Program-made: the position numbers and the translations under genes
Part shown: positions 24,965 to 33,723 of the stretch, piece after piece
Layout of the letters: each line of letters opens with the position of its first letter
Position numbering within the stretch: position 1 is the first letter of the stretch
NCBI RefSeq assembly: GCF_011397635.1
Contig: NC_064766.1
Location: 42,831,600-42,895,599 of the forward strand
Length of the DNA: 64,000 bases
Source of the DNA: Epinephelus fuscoguttatus
Taxonomy: Eukaryota; Chordata; Actinopteri; Perciformes; Serranidae
Direction of reading: 5' to 3'
The notes under the pieces: generated by a model
Told to the model about the DNA's origin: nothing
The model's database searches: none
The model's input: only the letters and a program-made list of their open reading frames with translations

Positions 24965-27900
24965 AGACACAGACACACACACACACAACCTGTCACTTAC
25001 AGGCACGTGTGACCCTGTCCTCTGATTTGTCAGAGACACACAGGTGAGACTCACCTGCGTCGTCTCTCCTCGTCCTTCAGGACTTCATAAATGGACACCA
25101 GCTGAGGACAGACAGATCAACTGCTGATCAGATTATTGATTACTGACTGACAGGTGCAGACTGTGACACACTCAGGTCACACCTGAGCTGTTTGTTGTTT
25201 ACTACATGCTGTTTACTGTGTGTTGTTTGTTGTTTACTGCGAGTTGTTTGCTGATTGTTGTTTACTGTGTGTTGCTTACTGTTTGTTGTTTACTGTGTAG
25301 TTTACTGTGTGTTGTTTACTACATGTTGTTTACTGTGTGTTAACTGTGTGTTGTTTACTGCGTGTTGCTTACTGTTTGTTGTTTACTGTGTGTGGTTTAC
25401 TGTGTGTTGTTTACTACATGTTGTTTAATGTGTTGTTTACTGATTGGTTTTTAAAGTGTGTTTACTGTGTGTTGTTTACTGCTTGTTGTTCATCGTGTGT
25501 TGTTGTTTACTGCGAGTTGTTTGCTGATTGTTGTTTACTGTGTGTTAACTGTGTGTTGTTTAGTGTGTGTTGCTTACTGTTTGTTGTTTACTGTGTGTTG
25601 TTTACTACATGTTGTTTACTGTGTGTTTACTGCGTGTTGCTTACTGTTTGTTGTTTACTGTGTGTGGTTTACTGATTGTTGTTTAAAGTGTGTTTACTGT
25701 GTGTTGTTTACTGTTTGTTGTTCATTGTGTGTTGTTGTTTACTGCAAGTTATTTACTGATTGTTGTTTACTGTGTGTTAACTGTGTGTTGTTTACTGTGT
25801 TGTTAACTGTGTGTTGTTTACTGCGTGTAGTTAACGGTTTGTTGTTTACTGCATGTTGTGTACTGCATGTTGTTTACTGTTTGTTGTTTACTGTGTGTGG
25901 TTTACTATGTGTTGTTTACTACATGTTGTGTACTGCATGTTGTTTACTGTGTGGTTAACTGTGTGTTATTTACTATGGGTTATTTACTATGGGTTGTTTA
26001 CTACATGTTGTTTACTGATTGTTGTTTACTGTGTGTTGTTTACTTTGTGTTGTTTACTTCGTGTTGTTAAATTGTGTGTTGTTTGTTGTTTACTGGTTGT
26101 TGTTTACTGTGTGTTGTTTACTGGTTGATGTTTACAGTGTGGTGTTTACTTCGTGTTGTTTACTGCGTGTTGTTTACTGTGTGCTGTTTGTTTACTGGTT
26201 GTTGTTTACCGTGTGTTGTTTACTGACTGTTGTTTGTTGTTTACTGGTTGTTGTTTACCATGTGTTGTTTACTGTGTTGTTTACTGTGTGTTGTTTACTG
26301 CGAGCTGAGGGGTATTCCAGGTAGGAGGTTCAACAAACTCTGAGTCTAACCCTGAACTCTGAGCTGATTTACCCTGAGATGGGAAACTCTGAGTTACCGG
26401 TTCCAGAACAGCTGATCTGAGTTAGTTCAGTCAACTCTGAGTATGTTCACTCTGAGTTAAGCCGACAATAAAAAGCCATCATCAATGGAGCTCCGACTCC
26501 ACGATTCACCATGGCAACAGGTCAATAAAAGACAGCGCCTCCATTTTAATCCAGTGGATGTAGAGATATTAATGCATGTGTAGCAGACGGTGCACGTTTA
26601 TCTTTAAAAGAAGAGCCTGAGTCAGAGCGAGGAAAGTGTCAATAAGTTAACCATAAAGTTAATAAAAAAGTTTATTCATCATTTATCAGACTTACATTTC
26701 CTTAATGAAGATAAAGTGGTGGAATCTGACTGTGTATCAGGCTGTAGATACATTACATTATATTAATAATATATCATAATATATTTGTTCAGGTTTAATC
26801 TGATGGGGAAAAACACAGGAGGCAGAAGATTTCAAACATATAGGCTAGGCTATAGATCAAAGACATAAAGACATGACTGTAAACTCACAGTCTGACCCAG
26901 TAATAATATGTTTGGTGATTTGCACCTGAAAAGACGTTGAGGTTAAAATACAGTAGATTTGAAAATGTTGCACATCTATTTGTGTCTTGACTCAACAGCA
27001 TTCAGTGACTTTATTTCAGCTACAAATGTAGTAAATGTAAAGACAGTGAAATGCTGCACCATTGCTCACTCAGAAATATGAACATATAATCCCCAATATT
27101 AGGCTATAGGAGTTATGTTCCATCAGTGCGACCAGTGACATCACTGATAGAGATCATTAGTCACTGATACTACGTGTCTAAAGCTTCATACCCATTTTAA
27201 CATTTAAATAATTAGACCTACACATTATGTGCAATAAACATGTGGGAGCTGCTCTGACAGACTGACAGTCTGATCCTTGTGCACAGGGTTATAAAAATAA
27301 TAAATATAAAAAGGACAGAGGTTTGATTCTGAGCTGAGGGTGAATTCTCGCTGTGTAATATTTGAATGTAAAGACAAAAGCTGATGTCCAAAGAAATGAC
27401 TGATGTGCATAAATTCAGTAACTTCAGACAGTCCTGAGTAACAAACTAATATCCAGCAGGATTTAGACTGTGACAGACGGTAAATCTCCGCTAATGAATG
27501 CGCTTCGATACAAGCTTTGACACGGACTGAATGAATGAGGAAATGAAACAGCGTGTAAGAGGGAGGAGACAGAGAGAAACTCAGGGTTTATTGAAGAAAA
27601 CCTGTCAGCGAGCAGGTTATGTTCACAGAGTCTGTTACCATGGTGACTGACTCAGAGTTTCAGTTACCTCTCTGTCTGGAACTGAAAACCCAGAGTTTCC
27701 CTCATCTCAGGGTTAACTTACTCTGAGTTTTCACATAACCCGCTTTCTGGAATACCCCTCAGGTCACTGATTGTTGTTTACTTTGTGTTGTTTACTGCGT
27801 GTTGTTTACTGTGTGCTGTTTGTTGTTCACTGGTTATTGTTTATTGTTCTCACCTGTCTGAACTGAGTTTCAGCGTTTTCGTCTTTGTTCTTGTCGGGAT

Positions 27901-28959
27901 GAAGAGACAGAGACAGACGACGATACGCCTTCTTTATCTCTGCTGAGGATGCATCCTGACAGAGAGACAGACAGAAAAACAGACAGAGACAGAAAAACAG
28001 ACAGAGACAGAGACACAGAGACAGAGACAGACAGAGACAGAGAAACAGAGACAGAGAGACAGACAGAGACAGAGAAACAGAGACAGAGAAACAGAGACAG
28101 AGAAACAGACAGAGACAGAGAAACAGAGACAGAGAGACAGACAGAGACAGAGAAACAGACAGAGAGACAGAGAAACAGACAGAGAGACAGACAGAGACAG
28201 AGAAACAGACAGAGAAACAGACAGAGACAGAGAAACAGAGACAGAGAGACAGACAGAGAGACAGACAGAGAGACAGACAGAGACAGACAGTGAAAACTCA
28301 TCAGTTGTCTGTATAGCTAAATCTTTTCTGTCCTCACACAAAAACTACAACAAATAATGAAATCAGAGTTAAAGCAAATTTTAAGAAAAATAAATATGTT
28401 AATAAAAACCTGACACAGAGACAGGAAATAAAGATGGACGACGACAGACTGAGTCCTCTGATCTGTGTTAGAAACAATAAACACTCCGTCATGTTTCTAT
28501 TGTCTCTGATGGACAGTAGAATTTATTACAGAGGTCTATTGTCTCTGAGGGTGGACAAAAAACAGGAATACCTCTCACTGTGACAAAATAAAACTACATC
28601 CGGTCTGAAATGATCTCTGAGTCCAGCTGTTAGCTAGCTGTTAGCATTAGCGGTTAGCCTCGGTCAGCTGAACCATTATAACTCACTGGGAGCACTTTTC
28701 TTGTCCACACATGCTAACTGGCCTCTGTGTTTGTGTGTGCGTGGCAATCAGCTGTTAGCATGTGCGGTAACCATGGAGACGGTTAGCAGTTAGCACGGAC
28801 CTGCTCCACAGACAGGAACTGATAGAAGTTCTGCGGGATCTCCTCCACCAGGTCCAGCAGCTCCAGGTCCGCGTCCCAGGCCGTCAGAGGGGGGACAGCA
28901 AAGACCAGCAGGGACAAGACGACCAGCAGGGACCCGCACGGTCCCGCACACACCGCCAT
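14111..28959 (-). CDS. dnajc1: dnajc1: DnaJ homolog subfamily C member 1, complete, 12 exons
   Basis: ER-membrane J-protein whose J domain stimulates BiP-type Hsp70s and whose cytosolic part carries two SANT domains (family knowledge). Joining 28801-28959, 27854-27955, 25055-25101, 24735-24900, 24541-24638, 24369-24462, 22127-22211, 21859-22022, 21576-21695, 18751-18799, 15018-15418 and 14111-14179 gives 518 codons with matching phases. Domains: signal-type hydrophobic segment (residues 8-27), J domain with HPD at 72-74, membrane span about 132-153 ([17 protein letters not shown]), a lysine-rich segment, SANT1 about 308-355, SANT2 about 460-512, C-terminal QKKKQAKS. The human protein is about 554 residues and the resemblance runs along its whole length. 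I chose the ATG at 28957-28959 because it places the hydrophobic segment at the N-terminus; an in-frame ATG lies upstream at 29032-29034. Introns hold large minisatellites, four MITE-like elements and an L2 copy, none interrupting coding sequence. Confidence 0.96.
14309..14450. mobile_element. MITE-like palindromic repeat in dnajc1 intron 11
   Basis: Alternating direct and inverted copies of 'gaccaggggccacatttata' and its complement, ending 'ggcgtatgcaaaaatgtacg'. From memory the GGGGCCTCATTTATAAATG word marks a common fish MITE terminus. The other end may lie towards 14720 but was not found. Bases 14451-14940 hold nothing else I recognise. Confidence 0.55.
15018..15418 (-). CDS. dnajc1: dnajc1 exon 11 (acidic linker and SANT2)
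   Basis: 401 bases. LVKLSDLKG opens it, then a glutamate-rich linker with RRRNRKS and [28 protein letters not shown] and [14 protein letters not shown] give most of SANT2. Acceptor TTTCAG, donor AAG|GTGAGG. Confidence 0.95.
15435..15845 (-). mobile_element. LINE 3'-end fragment with (AAT)n tail
   Basis: An (AAT)n/(AATAAT) tract at 15440-15525, then 'tttatttaaaagcgcctttc' and a minus-strand coding end ([24 protein letters not shown]). This is the layout of an L2/Rex-type LINE 3' end on the minus strand. It abuts the 30-bp minisatellite. Confidence 0.6.
15846..18165. repeat. 30-bp minisatellite, roughly 77 units
   Basis: The unit reads 'tgatactgacagtagagcct' + 'cagtagaacc', with variants. Because 30 is divisible by 3, five of six frames stay open over long distances (for example 624 codons of a [14 protein letters not shown] repeat at 16397-18271). 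This is not a gene: there is no splice context and the opposite strand is equally open. Its minus-strand word ATCAGGTTCTACT resembles the dnajc1 exon 10 donor. Confidence 0.95.
18174..18739. mobile_element. hAT-like MITE next to dnajc1 exon 10
   Basis: Imperfect terminal inverted repeats 'tagggcagctcg' (left) and 'gagcagcccta' (right). The flanks are gcagaacc and gtagaacg, matching at 6 of 8 bases, consistent with an 8-bp hAT target duplication. Inner ends carry 'ataatcacgattat'-type inverted words. A CA/GTAC microsatellite fills 18315-18439. Confidence 0.7.
18751..18799 (-). CDS. dnajc1: dnajc1 exon 10 (end of SANT1)
   Basis: 49 bases encoding [16 protein letters not shown] plus one base of a split glycine codon. 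Donor CAG|GTACGT. A hAT-like MITE ends only 11 bases beyond the last exon base. The 30-bp minisatellite behind it has a unit resembling this donor. Confidence 0.9.
18800..19139. other. dnajc1 intron 9 sequence, nothing recognised
   Basis: Between the exon 10 acceptor and the L2 copy. It includes the inverted words 'ccaggcagaacgcagaacat' and 'tgttctgcctgg' near 19017-19060. No gene. Confidence 0.35.
19140..20893 (+). mobile_element. L2-clade LINE, copy B in dnajc1 intron 9 (antisense to the gene)
   Basis: 5'-truncated within RT ('gtcgcagaccgcctgtgtga'). It has an internal deletion at about 19430 that removes the YADD region and joins 'gatcgttttca' to 'aacaactcagag'. The C-terminal frame (19535-20149) is frameshifted near 19976. 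The full-length 3' UTR ends at 'ctttataaataaaactgagt'. Confidence 0.9.
20940..21500. mobile_element. Putative MITE in dnajc1 intron 9
   Basis: Ends 'aattccaccagatgcatg' and 'cgcatccagtggaatt' are imperfect inverted copies. The inner 'ccgcaacggacacgca' occurs near both sides. No transposase frame. Superfamily not assigned. Confidence 0.5.
21576..21695 (-). CDS. dnajc1: dnajc1 exon 9 (SANT1)
   Basis: Exactly 40 codons. [19 protein letters not shown] and [15 protein letters not shown] are the tryptophan-spaced helices of a Myb/SANT domain, nearly identical to human. Donor GAT|GTAAGT. Confidence 0.96.
21859..22022 (-). CDS. dnajc1: dnajc1 exon 8
   Basis: 164 bases. It encodes [16 protein letters not shown], then [20 protein letters not shown], matching the conserved human block before SANT1. 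Acceptor TTCAG|GA, donor AAG|GTGTCA, phase 0 at the end. Confidence 0.93.
22127..22211 (-). CDS. dnajc1: dnajc1 exon 7 (charged helical segment)
   Basis: 85 bases encoding [16 protein letters not shown] and [11 protein letters not shown], a glutamine- and glutamate-rich helix at the place of the human KYKETRLKEKEDA segment. The donor CCA|GTAAAC is less typical but is the only one that joins exon 8 in phase (AGA codon). Confidence 0.8.
22320..22983 (-). repeat. Minisatellite built from the dnajc1 exon 6 donor region (part 1)
   Basis: On the minus strand each unit carries 'cctgtccatcaagaacctg' (or a close variant), then a CAG|GTA/GTAAGC donor-like junction and a T/C-rich spacer ('ctgtctgtctctctacctgt'). 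Seven or so exon-like copies lie here. Unit length varies because the spacer itself is repeated. Confidence 0.85.
22992..23784. mobile_element. hAT-like MITE inserted in the exon 6 minisatellite
   Basis: Termini 'tagggctgtcag' and 'ttgacagcccta' are inverted repeats. The 8-bp flanks are tagcatat (22984-22991) and tagcatac (23785-23792), a 7 of 8 target-site duplication typical of hAT elements. Inner sequence has further inverted words with 'ttcgaat'. No transposase frame. Confidence 0.85.
23793..24368 (-). repeat. Minisatellite built from the dnajc1 exon 6 donor region (part 2)
   Basis: Continues the array on the exon side of the MITE. Exon-like copies with donor-like CAGGTAYGC lie at roughly 23866, 23936, 24013, 24086, 24160, 24233 and 24292. 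The array runs without a gap into the true exon 6 donor at 24368. Higher-order units of about 146 bp (for example 23866 to 24013 to 24160) are evident. Confidence 0.9.
24369..24462 (-). CDS. dnajc1: dnajc1 exon 6 (its 3' edge is amplified as a minisatellite)
   Basis: 94 bases encoding [15 protein letters not shown], then [16 protein letters not shown], matching the human PQWHDLLPCKL...IWF...LPHLIQ region. Donor CCAG|GTACAC, phase 0. The last ~40 coding bases and the donor are repeated about 15 times in the adjoining intron (22320-24368). Choosing the outermost donor is supported by phase and by homology. Confidence 0.9.
24541..24638 (-). CDS. dnajc1: dnajc1 exon 5 (lysine-rich segment)
   Basis: 98 bases starting [14 protein letters not shown], as in the human protein. 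The following [13 protein letters not shown] differs from mammals. It ends with two bases of a split arginine codon at donor ACAG|GTACAC. Confidence 0.9.
24735..24900 (-). CDS. dnajc1: dnajc1 exon 4 (membrane span)
   Basis: 166 bases, residues 104-158 after the split codon. [19 protein letters not shown], then the hydrophobic [16 protein letters not shown], match the family's membrane region closely. The acceptor is TGTGTGCGTGCAG, the tract being supplied by a (CA)n microsatellite at 24905-24988. Confidence 0.94.
24905..24988. repeat. (CA)n microsatellite at the exon 4 acceptor
   Basis: About 80 bases of CA repeat with 'cagaca' variants. On the minus strand this is the (TG)n tract immediately preceding the exon 4 AG. 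Confidence 0.95.
25055..25101 (-). CDS. dnajc1: dnajc1 exon 3 (end of J domain)
   Basis: 47 bases encoding [15 protein letters not shown] plus two bases of a split serine codon. This is the last J-domain helix. Acceptor CTCAG|CTG, donor CAG|GTGAGT. Confidence 0.92.
25190..26305. repeat. Minisatellite 'gttgtttactgtgt' in dnajc1 intron 2
   Basis: Short 13-20 bp units of 'tgtgttgtttactg' with many variants, over 1.1 kb. Long T/G-rich frames ([16 protein letters not shown]) are composition artefacts. The array resumes at 27770 after a transposon, showing that the transposon inserted into it. Confidence 0.9.
26306..27763. mobile_element. Harbinger-like non-autonomous element
   Basis: The left end 'ctgaggggtattccaggtag' is mirrored by the right end 'ctggaatacccctcag'. 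Subterminal words 'aactctgagt' and 'actctgagtt' recur near both ends. The element is about 1.46 kb without a transposase frame. Superfamily assigned from memory of fish elements with these ends. It splits the GTTTACTG minisatellite. Confidence 0.75.
27764..27850. repeat. Remainder of the 'gttgtttactgtgt' minisatellite
   Basis: Same units as 25190-26305, continuing to within a few bases of the exon 2 donor at 27853. Confidence 0.85.
27854..27955 (-). CDS. dnajc1: dnajc1 exon 2 (J-domain core with HPD)
   Basis: Exactly 34 codons, residues 54-87, phase 0 at both ends. It contains [20 protein letters not shown] with the HPD tripeptide needed for Hsp70 ATPase stimulation. The acceptor lies at the edge of a roughly 330-bp C/T-G/A microsatellite that forms its polypyrimidine tract. 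The donor is CAG|GTGAGA. Confidence 0.93.
27957..28292. repeat. Purine-rich (GACAGA)n array forming the exon 2 acceptor tract
   Basis: About 335 bases of 'gacagagacagacagagaaa'-type units. On the minus strand this is an unbroken pyrimidine-rich tract (ctgtctctgtctgttt) ending in CTGTCAG at the exon 2 acceptor. Confidence 0.95.
28293..28800. other. dnajc1 intron 1
   Basis: No repeats beyond short 'gctgttagc' words near 28627-28650 and 28750-28795, and no second gene seen. Confidence 0.5.
28801..28959 (-). CDS. dnajc1: dnajc1 exon 1 (signal segment, start of J domain)
   Basis: Residues 1-53. The hydrophobic run [15 protein letters not shown] acts as signal peptide or first membrane segment, followed by ELLDLVEE and [10 protein letters not shown], the opening helix of the J domain. 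The donor is CAG|GTCCGT, phase 0. Confidence 0.9.
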
Positions 28960-29528
28960 CACCGACAGACACACACCAGACACGGACCGGAGACACGAGC
29001 CTGCTGCTAGTTCACACAACAACACCGGAAACACTCCCGCTCACATCCGGGACATCCACTGTCAAAATAAAAGTCCTCTGCTTCAGACTGCAGCGACACC
29101 TTGTGGAGGAACACGACGTCATAAGGTTTGGAAAGCAGATCAGATGCTGATGAATACAGTCACCTGACATCATCATCATCGTCATCATCATCAGAAACAG
29201 AATATATTACACATATAAACAGGTCAGGGACTGTTCTGTATTTATTGGGGGGATAAATCAGATTTATGATGTTTGAAAGGTAAAAGTTAAAAAGTCAGTT
29301 TTTCACTTACTGTAGAAACACTTTATTTCTGGATAGATTTTAATGACATGTAAAATAAAACGTGACTCTGATCAAACGTCACTGATCATCAGATCTAGTT
29401 GTCCCACATGATGTGTTTAAGGACTGTGGAAAACTGGATAGTCCAGTGATAATGTCAGTTTTTACAGTTCCCGTCTGATAAACGGGGTCACAGAGAAAAC
29501 ACGCAGGTTTGGATGTTATGTGTTTTCT
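28960..29528 (-). promoter_or_regulatory. dnajc1: dnajc1 5' UTR and promoter-proximal region (inferred)
   Basis: Immediately upstream of the start codon the sequence becomes G/C-richer. It has a CCGGAA word (ETS-type site) at about 29023 and 'cacatccgggacatccactg' at 29042-29061. No TATA box is clear. The next element begins at 29529, so the basal promoter probably lies in this 570-bp stretch. Position is inferred from gene layout. Confidence 0.4.
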
Positions 29529-30675
29529 TTAAAGGGATAGTGCACCCAAAAATGAAAATTCAGCCATTATCTACTCACCCATATGCTGAGGGAGGCTCAG
29601 GTGAAGTTTTAGAGTCCTCACATTCCTTGCGGAAATCGGTGGGGGGAGCAGCCAGCACACCTAATGGCATACGACGCCCCAGACTAACGTCCAAGAACAC
29701 AAAATTGAATCCACAAAATATCTCCATGCTGCTCATCCGTAGCGATCCAAGTGTCCTGAAGCCCCAACATAAAAAGTTGTTTAGAAAAACGTCATTTGAA
29801 CTCTGTTTTTAGCCTCATTGTAGCCTGTAGCTCTGACTGCCTCTCTGGGCACCGCGCTCACGTGTGCACGCTCAGGGTGATCGGTGATGCATGGTCTCTG
29901 AAGAGCAGCAGTCTCGTCAGTACTGATGTTCAGATTCTCAAGTGCAGGCATCGCCAATTCCCAGTCTGAGCAGCAAAGACTTTCCTCATCTGTTGGCATT
30001 GCTTTGCATTTGAAACAACTACACCACCAGGTTTCCAGTGCTCGACTCCGGTATTCTGCGGCTGGCTGAGGGTTAGGCTCATGAGCTGCGGCAGCTGCTT
30101 CGTCCAGTAGCGTTCCGTCCGTATACTCGGGCTCAAACAAATACGGCTCAACAAAGAAATGCTGTTCCTCCTCAGTTTCAAAGTCTTCAGACATGTTGGG
30201 CTGTTCTTTGCTAAAAGACCGTAGTGCAAATTATCTTTTAGCTACTGTGGTTACTGTTGTCTCGTGCGGTGCACGTGTCACGTGATGTAAACATGGGTGA
30301 GCAAAGCTCATTCTTTCGCTGGTGTCGCGCAGGCGTGCACACGTGAGCGCGGTGCCCAGAGAGGCAGTCAGAGCTACAGGCTACAATGAGGCTAAAAACA
30401 GAGTTCAAATGACATTTTTCTAAACAACTTTTTATGTCGGGGCTGCAGCACACTTGGATCACTACGGACGAGCAGTATGGAGATATTTTGTGGATTCATT
30501 TTTGTGTTCTTGGACATTAGTCTGGGGCGCCATCAGCCATTAGGTGTGCTGGCCGCTCCCCCCGCCGATCTCTGCAAGGAATGTGAGGACTCTAAAACTT
30601 CACCAGAGCCTCCGTCGGCATATGGGTGAGTAGATAATGGCTGAATTTTCATTTTTGGGTGCACTATCCCTTTAA
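29529..30675. mobile_element. Kolobok-like element with ~340-bp terminal inverted repeats and TTAA flanks
   Basis: Left end TTAAAGGGATAGTGCACCC, right end GGGTGCACTATCCCTTTAA. Inverted similarity extends inward about 340 bases on each side ('aaaatgaaaattcagccatt', 'gaggctaaaaacagagttca'). TTAA flanks fit Kolobok-type integration. A short minus-strand ORF lies between the arms. It separates the dnajc1 promoter from the cadherin 3' end. Confidence 0.8.
29781..30194 (-). CDS. Transposon-borne ORF with P2X7 C-terminal-like cysteine motif
   Basis: A 137-codon frame starting MSEDFETEEEQHFFVEPYLF. Around residues 60-80 it has WWCSCFKCKAMPTDEESLCC, which resembles the cysteine-rich cytoplasmic 'ballast' domain of P2X7 receptors (W-C-x-C-x2-C-x2-MPT-x-x-E-x2-CC). 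That domain also turns up in many fish proteins outside receptors. No membrane segment or ion-channel part is present. The C-terminal 45 or so residues run into the inverted repeat, so the end of the frame is probably not native. It is part of the mobile element. Whether it encodes a functional element protein or is a captured domain fragment is open. Confidence 0.55.
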   Translation of the reverse strand: MSEDFETEEEQHFFVEPYLFEPEYTDGTLLDEAAAAAHEPNPQPAAEYRSRALETWWCSCFKCKAMPTDEESLCCSDWELAMPALENLNISTDETAALQRPCITDHPERAHVSAVPREAVRATGYNEAKNRVQMTFF

Positions 30676-30780
30676 AAATCATTGGTAAAATAAAAACAAA
30701 ATACTAACATTTAAAGCTGCAATCTGACATTAGTTACATGAAGCAGAAACTTTCTAAAACACGATTTTAAACTAAACAAC

Positions 30781-30786
30781 TTTATT
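30781..30786 (-). terminator. Likely cadherin polyadenylation signal
   Basis: AATAAA on the minus strand, 232 bases past the stop at 31018, giving a short 3' UTR. A 'gatccagatccagatccaga' repeat lies within that UTR at about 30940-30970. Confidence 0.45.
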
Positions 30787-31017
30787 AAGAGACAAACATG
30801 TTTCAGTTCGAGGACACAACATGGCGGTCTCTGATAGAACTACAAAATGGCTGACTTCAGGGAGGATCCTCAGAGTCCAAAGAAATGCATGTTGGGTATC
30901 TCTCCCCGAGCAGAGCTGCTGGTCTGAGACTGGACTGCGATCCAGATCCAGATCCAGATCCAGATCCGGACCCAGTTCAGACAGCACAAAAAGACAAACA
31001 GGAAGTGCAGTGTGAGG

Positions 31018-31505
31018 CTATGAGGCAAACCCCGCCCCCTCGTGGTGTCCGTACAGGTCTGCGAGCTTCCTGAACCTGGGCCCCCACTCCCTCAGGAAGT
31101 CGTAGTTCTGCTCAGACTCAAACAAGTTTAACGAGTTCAGTGAACTTAACGTGTTTAACGAGCTGAGTGAGTCGGCGGTGGACCCGCTGCCCTCGAAGGC
31201 GTAGGTCTGTAGAGAATCGTAGGGTGGCGCTGTCACGTCCAGGTCTGCTTCCTGCAGTCGGTCTCTAATGAACCCCTGGAACAGCCTGTTCCTGTCCATA
31301 GGGTGGGCCTGGTGGATGTTGTGGTCTCGGGGGGTTGGTTTGGTGTTCAGGTGTCTCAGAGTGAACATGTCAAAAGCCTCGGTGTCTTCCTCACCTCCAC
31401 CTTCATCGTCATAACAAACAATGTTCTCACGAATGTCTCGCTCAACATCCGCCATCAGAGGCTCCCCAATCCTGTTCCTGACAGCCACCATCACCATGAC
31501 AACAC
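31018..31505 (-). CDS. Cadherin last exon: cytoplasmic tail
   Basis: 161 codons and TAG. Membrane-proximal RDIREN and [15 protein letters not shown] bind p120-catenin in the family. [20 protein letters not shown] and [20 protein letters not shown] form the beta-catenin site. A serine/leucine repeat ([14 protein letters not shown]) is slightly expanded relative to what I remember of paralogues. Acceptor CCACAG. Confidence 0.95.
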
Positions 31506-33684
31506 CTGTGGACACAGGAAGTCCTACAGTCAGTCACCCAGGCCGGGAGTGGGTGGAGCTATCATTGCTGTGGGCGGGGCTATTAGGACTGTTTACAGAG
31601 AATGAATGAATGAACTGTTTAGTGTCATCTCTGTCCCCCTGATGGGATTATTCAGGCACGTTTACAGAAAAACAACATTCTGAAACAAAAAAAATAAATG
31701 ATTAAAAAACAGATATAAAGTTAATTCAACACAAAAACACTGGCAGAAGAAAATGAATGAAAGACGGGGGGACAGGCAGAAAAACAGACAGGAGGACAGA
31801 CGGGGGGACAGATAGGAGACAGACAGGAGGACAGACAGGTGGACAGATGGGAGACAGATGGGAGACAGACAGGAGGACAGACAGGAGACAGACGGGAGGA
31901 CAGGCAGAAAAACAGACAGGAGGACAGACAGGTGGACAGATGGGAGACAGATGGGAGACAGACAGGAGGACAGACGGGAGACAGATGGGAGGACAGGCAG
32001 AAAAACAGATGGGAGACAGATGGGAGACAGACAGGAGGACAGACGGGAGACAGATGGGAGATAGACAGGAGGACAGATGGGAGACAGATGGGAGACAGAT
32101 GGGAGACAGACAGGAGGACAGACGGGAGACAGATGGGAGACAGACAGGAGGACAGACGGGAGACAGATGGGAGACAGACGGGAGACAGATGGGAGACAGA
32201 CAGGAGGACAGACAGGAGACAGATGGGAGACAGACAGGAGGACAGATGGGTGGACAGGCAGAAAAACAGACAGGAGGACAGATGGGAGACAGACGGGTGG
32301 ACAGACGGGAGACAGACGTCATCTCTGATCTACCTCACTTGGGCTAATCAGCCCTAAACCTAAACTAGATTATAATTCATTTGAAAGCCTCGTTCTTAGT
32401 CTTTTACATCCGACCTGGAAAACCTCGCAGCCACTTTTATTTGTTATAGTGTACCGTGCTCCTGGCCCGTATTCTGAATTTGTTTCTGAATTCTCAGAGT
32501 TTTTATCCAGTTTAGTTCTTAAATCAGATAAAGTTATTATTGTAGGCAATTTTAACATTCATGTCGACGTTGATAATGACTCCCTGGCTACCGCGTTTAT
32601 CTCATTATTAGACTCCATTGGCTTCAGTCAGGGTGTACATGAACCCACTCACTGTTTTAACCATACCCTCGATCTAGTTCTGACGTATGGAATTGAAATT
32701 GATAACCTAACAGTCTTTCCACAGAATCCCTCGCTATCGGATCATTATCTGATTACTTTTGATTTCTTTTTACTCGATTACACGCCACTCAGCAACAGTT
32801 ACTATACTAGATGTTTATCACATAGTGCTGACGCAAAATTTAAGGAAATGATTCCTCCGTCATTAAATTCAATACCAAGTCCCTCAGTAACAGAGGTTTC
32901 CCGTACCGAGCTGTAATTAAACTTGCCCACCCTGGATCCAGAGGTGTTAGCCAACTATAGACCGATATCTAATCTTCCCTTTATGTCAAAGATCCTTGAG
33001 AAAGTAGTCGCAGACCAGCTGTGTGATTTTCTCCATGATAATAATCTATTTGAGGAATTTCAGTCAGGATTTAGAGTGCATCATAGCACTGAGACAGCTC
33101 TAGTTAAAATTACAAATGACCTTCTGATTGCTTCAGACAAAGGACTCATCTCTGTACTTGTTTTATTAGATCTTAGTGCAGCGTTTGACACAATTGACCA
33201 TCAAATTCTGCTGCAGAGACTGGATCACTTAATTGGCTTAAAAGGTTCTGCACTGAGCTGGTTTGAATCTTATTTATCTGGTCGTTTTCAGTTTGTTGAC
33301 GTTCATAATGAATCATCCTTACGTACCAAAGTTTCTGAAAGGTTCTGTGCTCGGACCAATCCTATTTACTCTATATATGCTTCCTTTAGGTAACATCATT
33401 AGAAATCACTCTATAAATTTCCATTGTTATGCGGATGATACTCAGTTGTATTTATCTATGAAGCCAGAAGAAAGTAATCAATTAAATAAACTCCATAATT
33501 GCCTTAAAGACATAAAAACCTGGATGAGCACCAATTTCCTGATGTTAAATTCAGACAAAACCGAAGTTATTGTTCTTGGCCCCAAACAACTCAGAGACTC
33601 TTTATCTGATGACATAGTTTCTCTAGATGGCATTGCTCTGGCCCCTAGCACTACCGTAAGAAACCTCAGAGTAACATATGTATG

Positions 33685-33723
<39 letters not shown>

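Noticed and set aside
25307..26324. Cysteine-rich frames of the [12 protein letters not shown] type resembling small secreted proteins
   Set aside because: Direct translation of the GTTTACTG minisatellite, with no start context or conservation.
27949..28293. Arg/Glu/Asp-rich 114-codon frame ([15 protein letters not shown])
   Set aside because: Translation of the GACAGA array that serves as an acceptor tract on the other strand.
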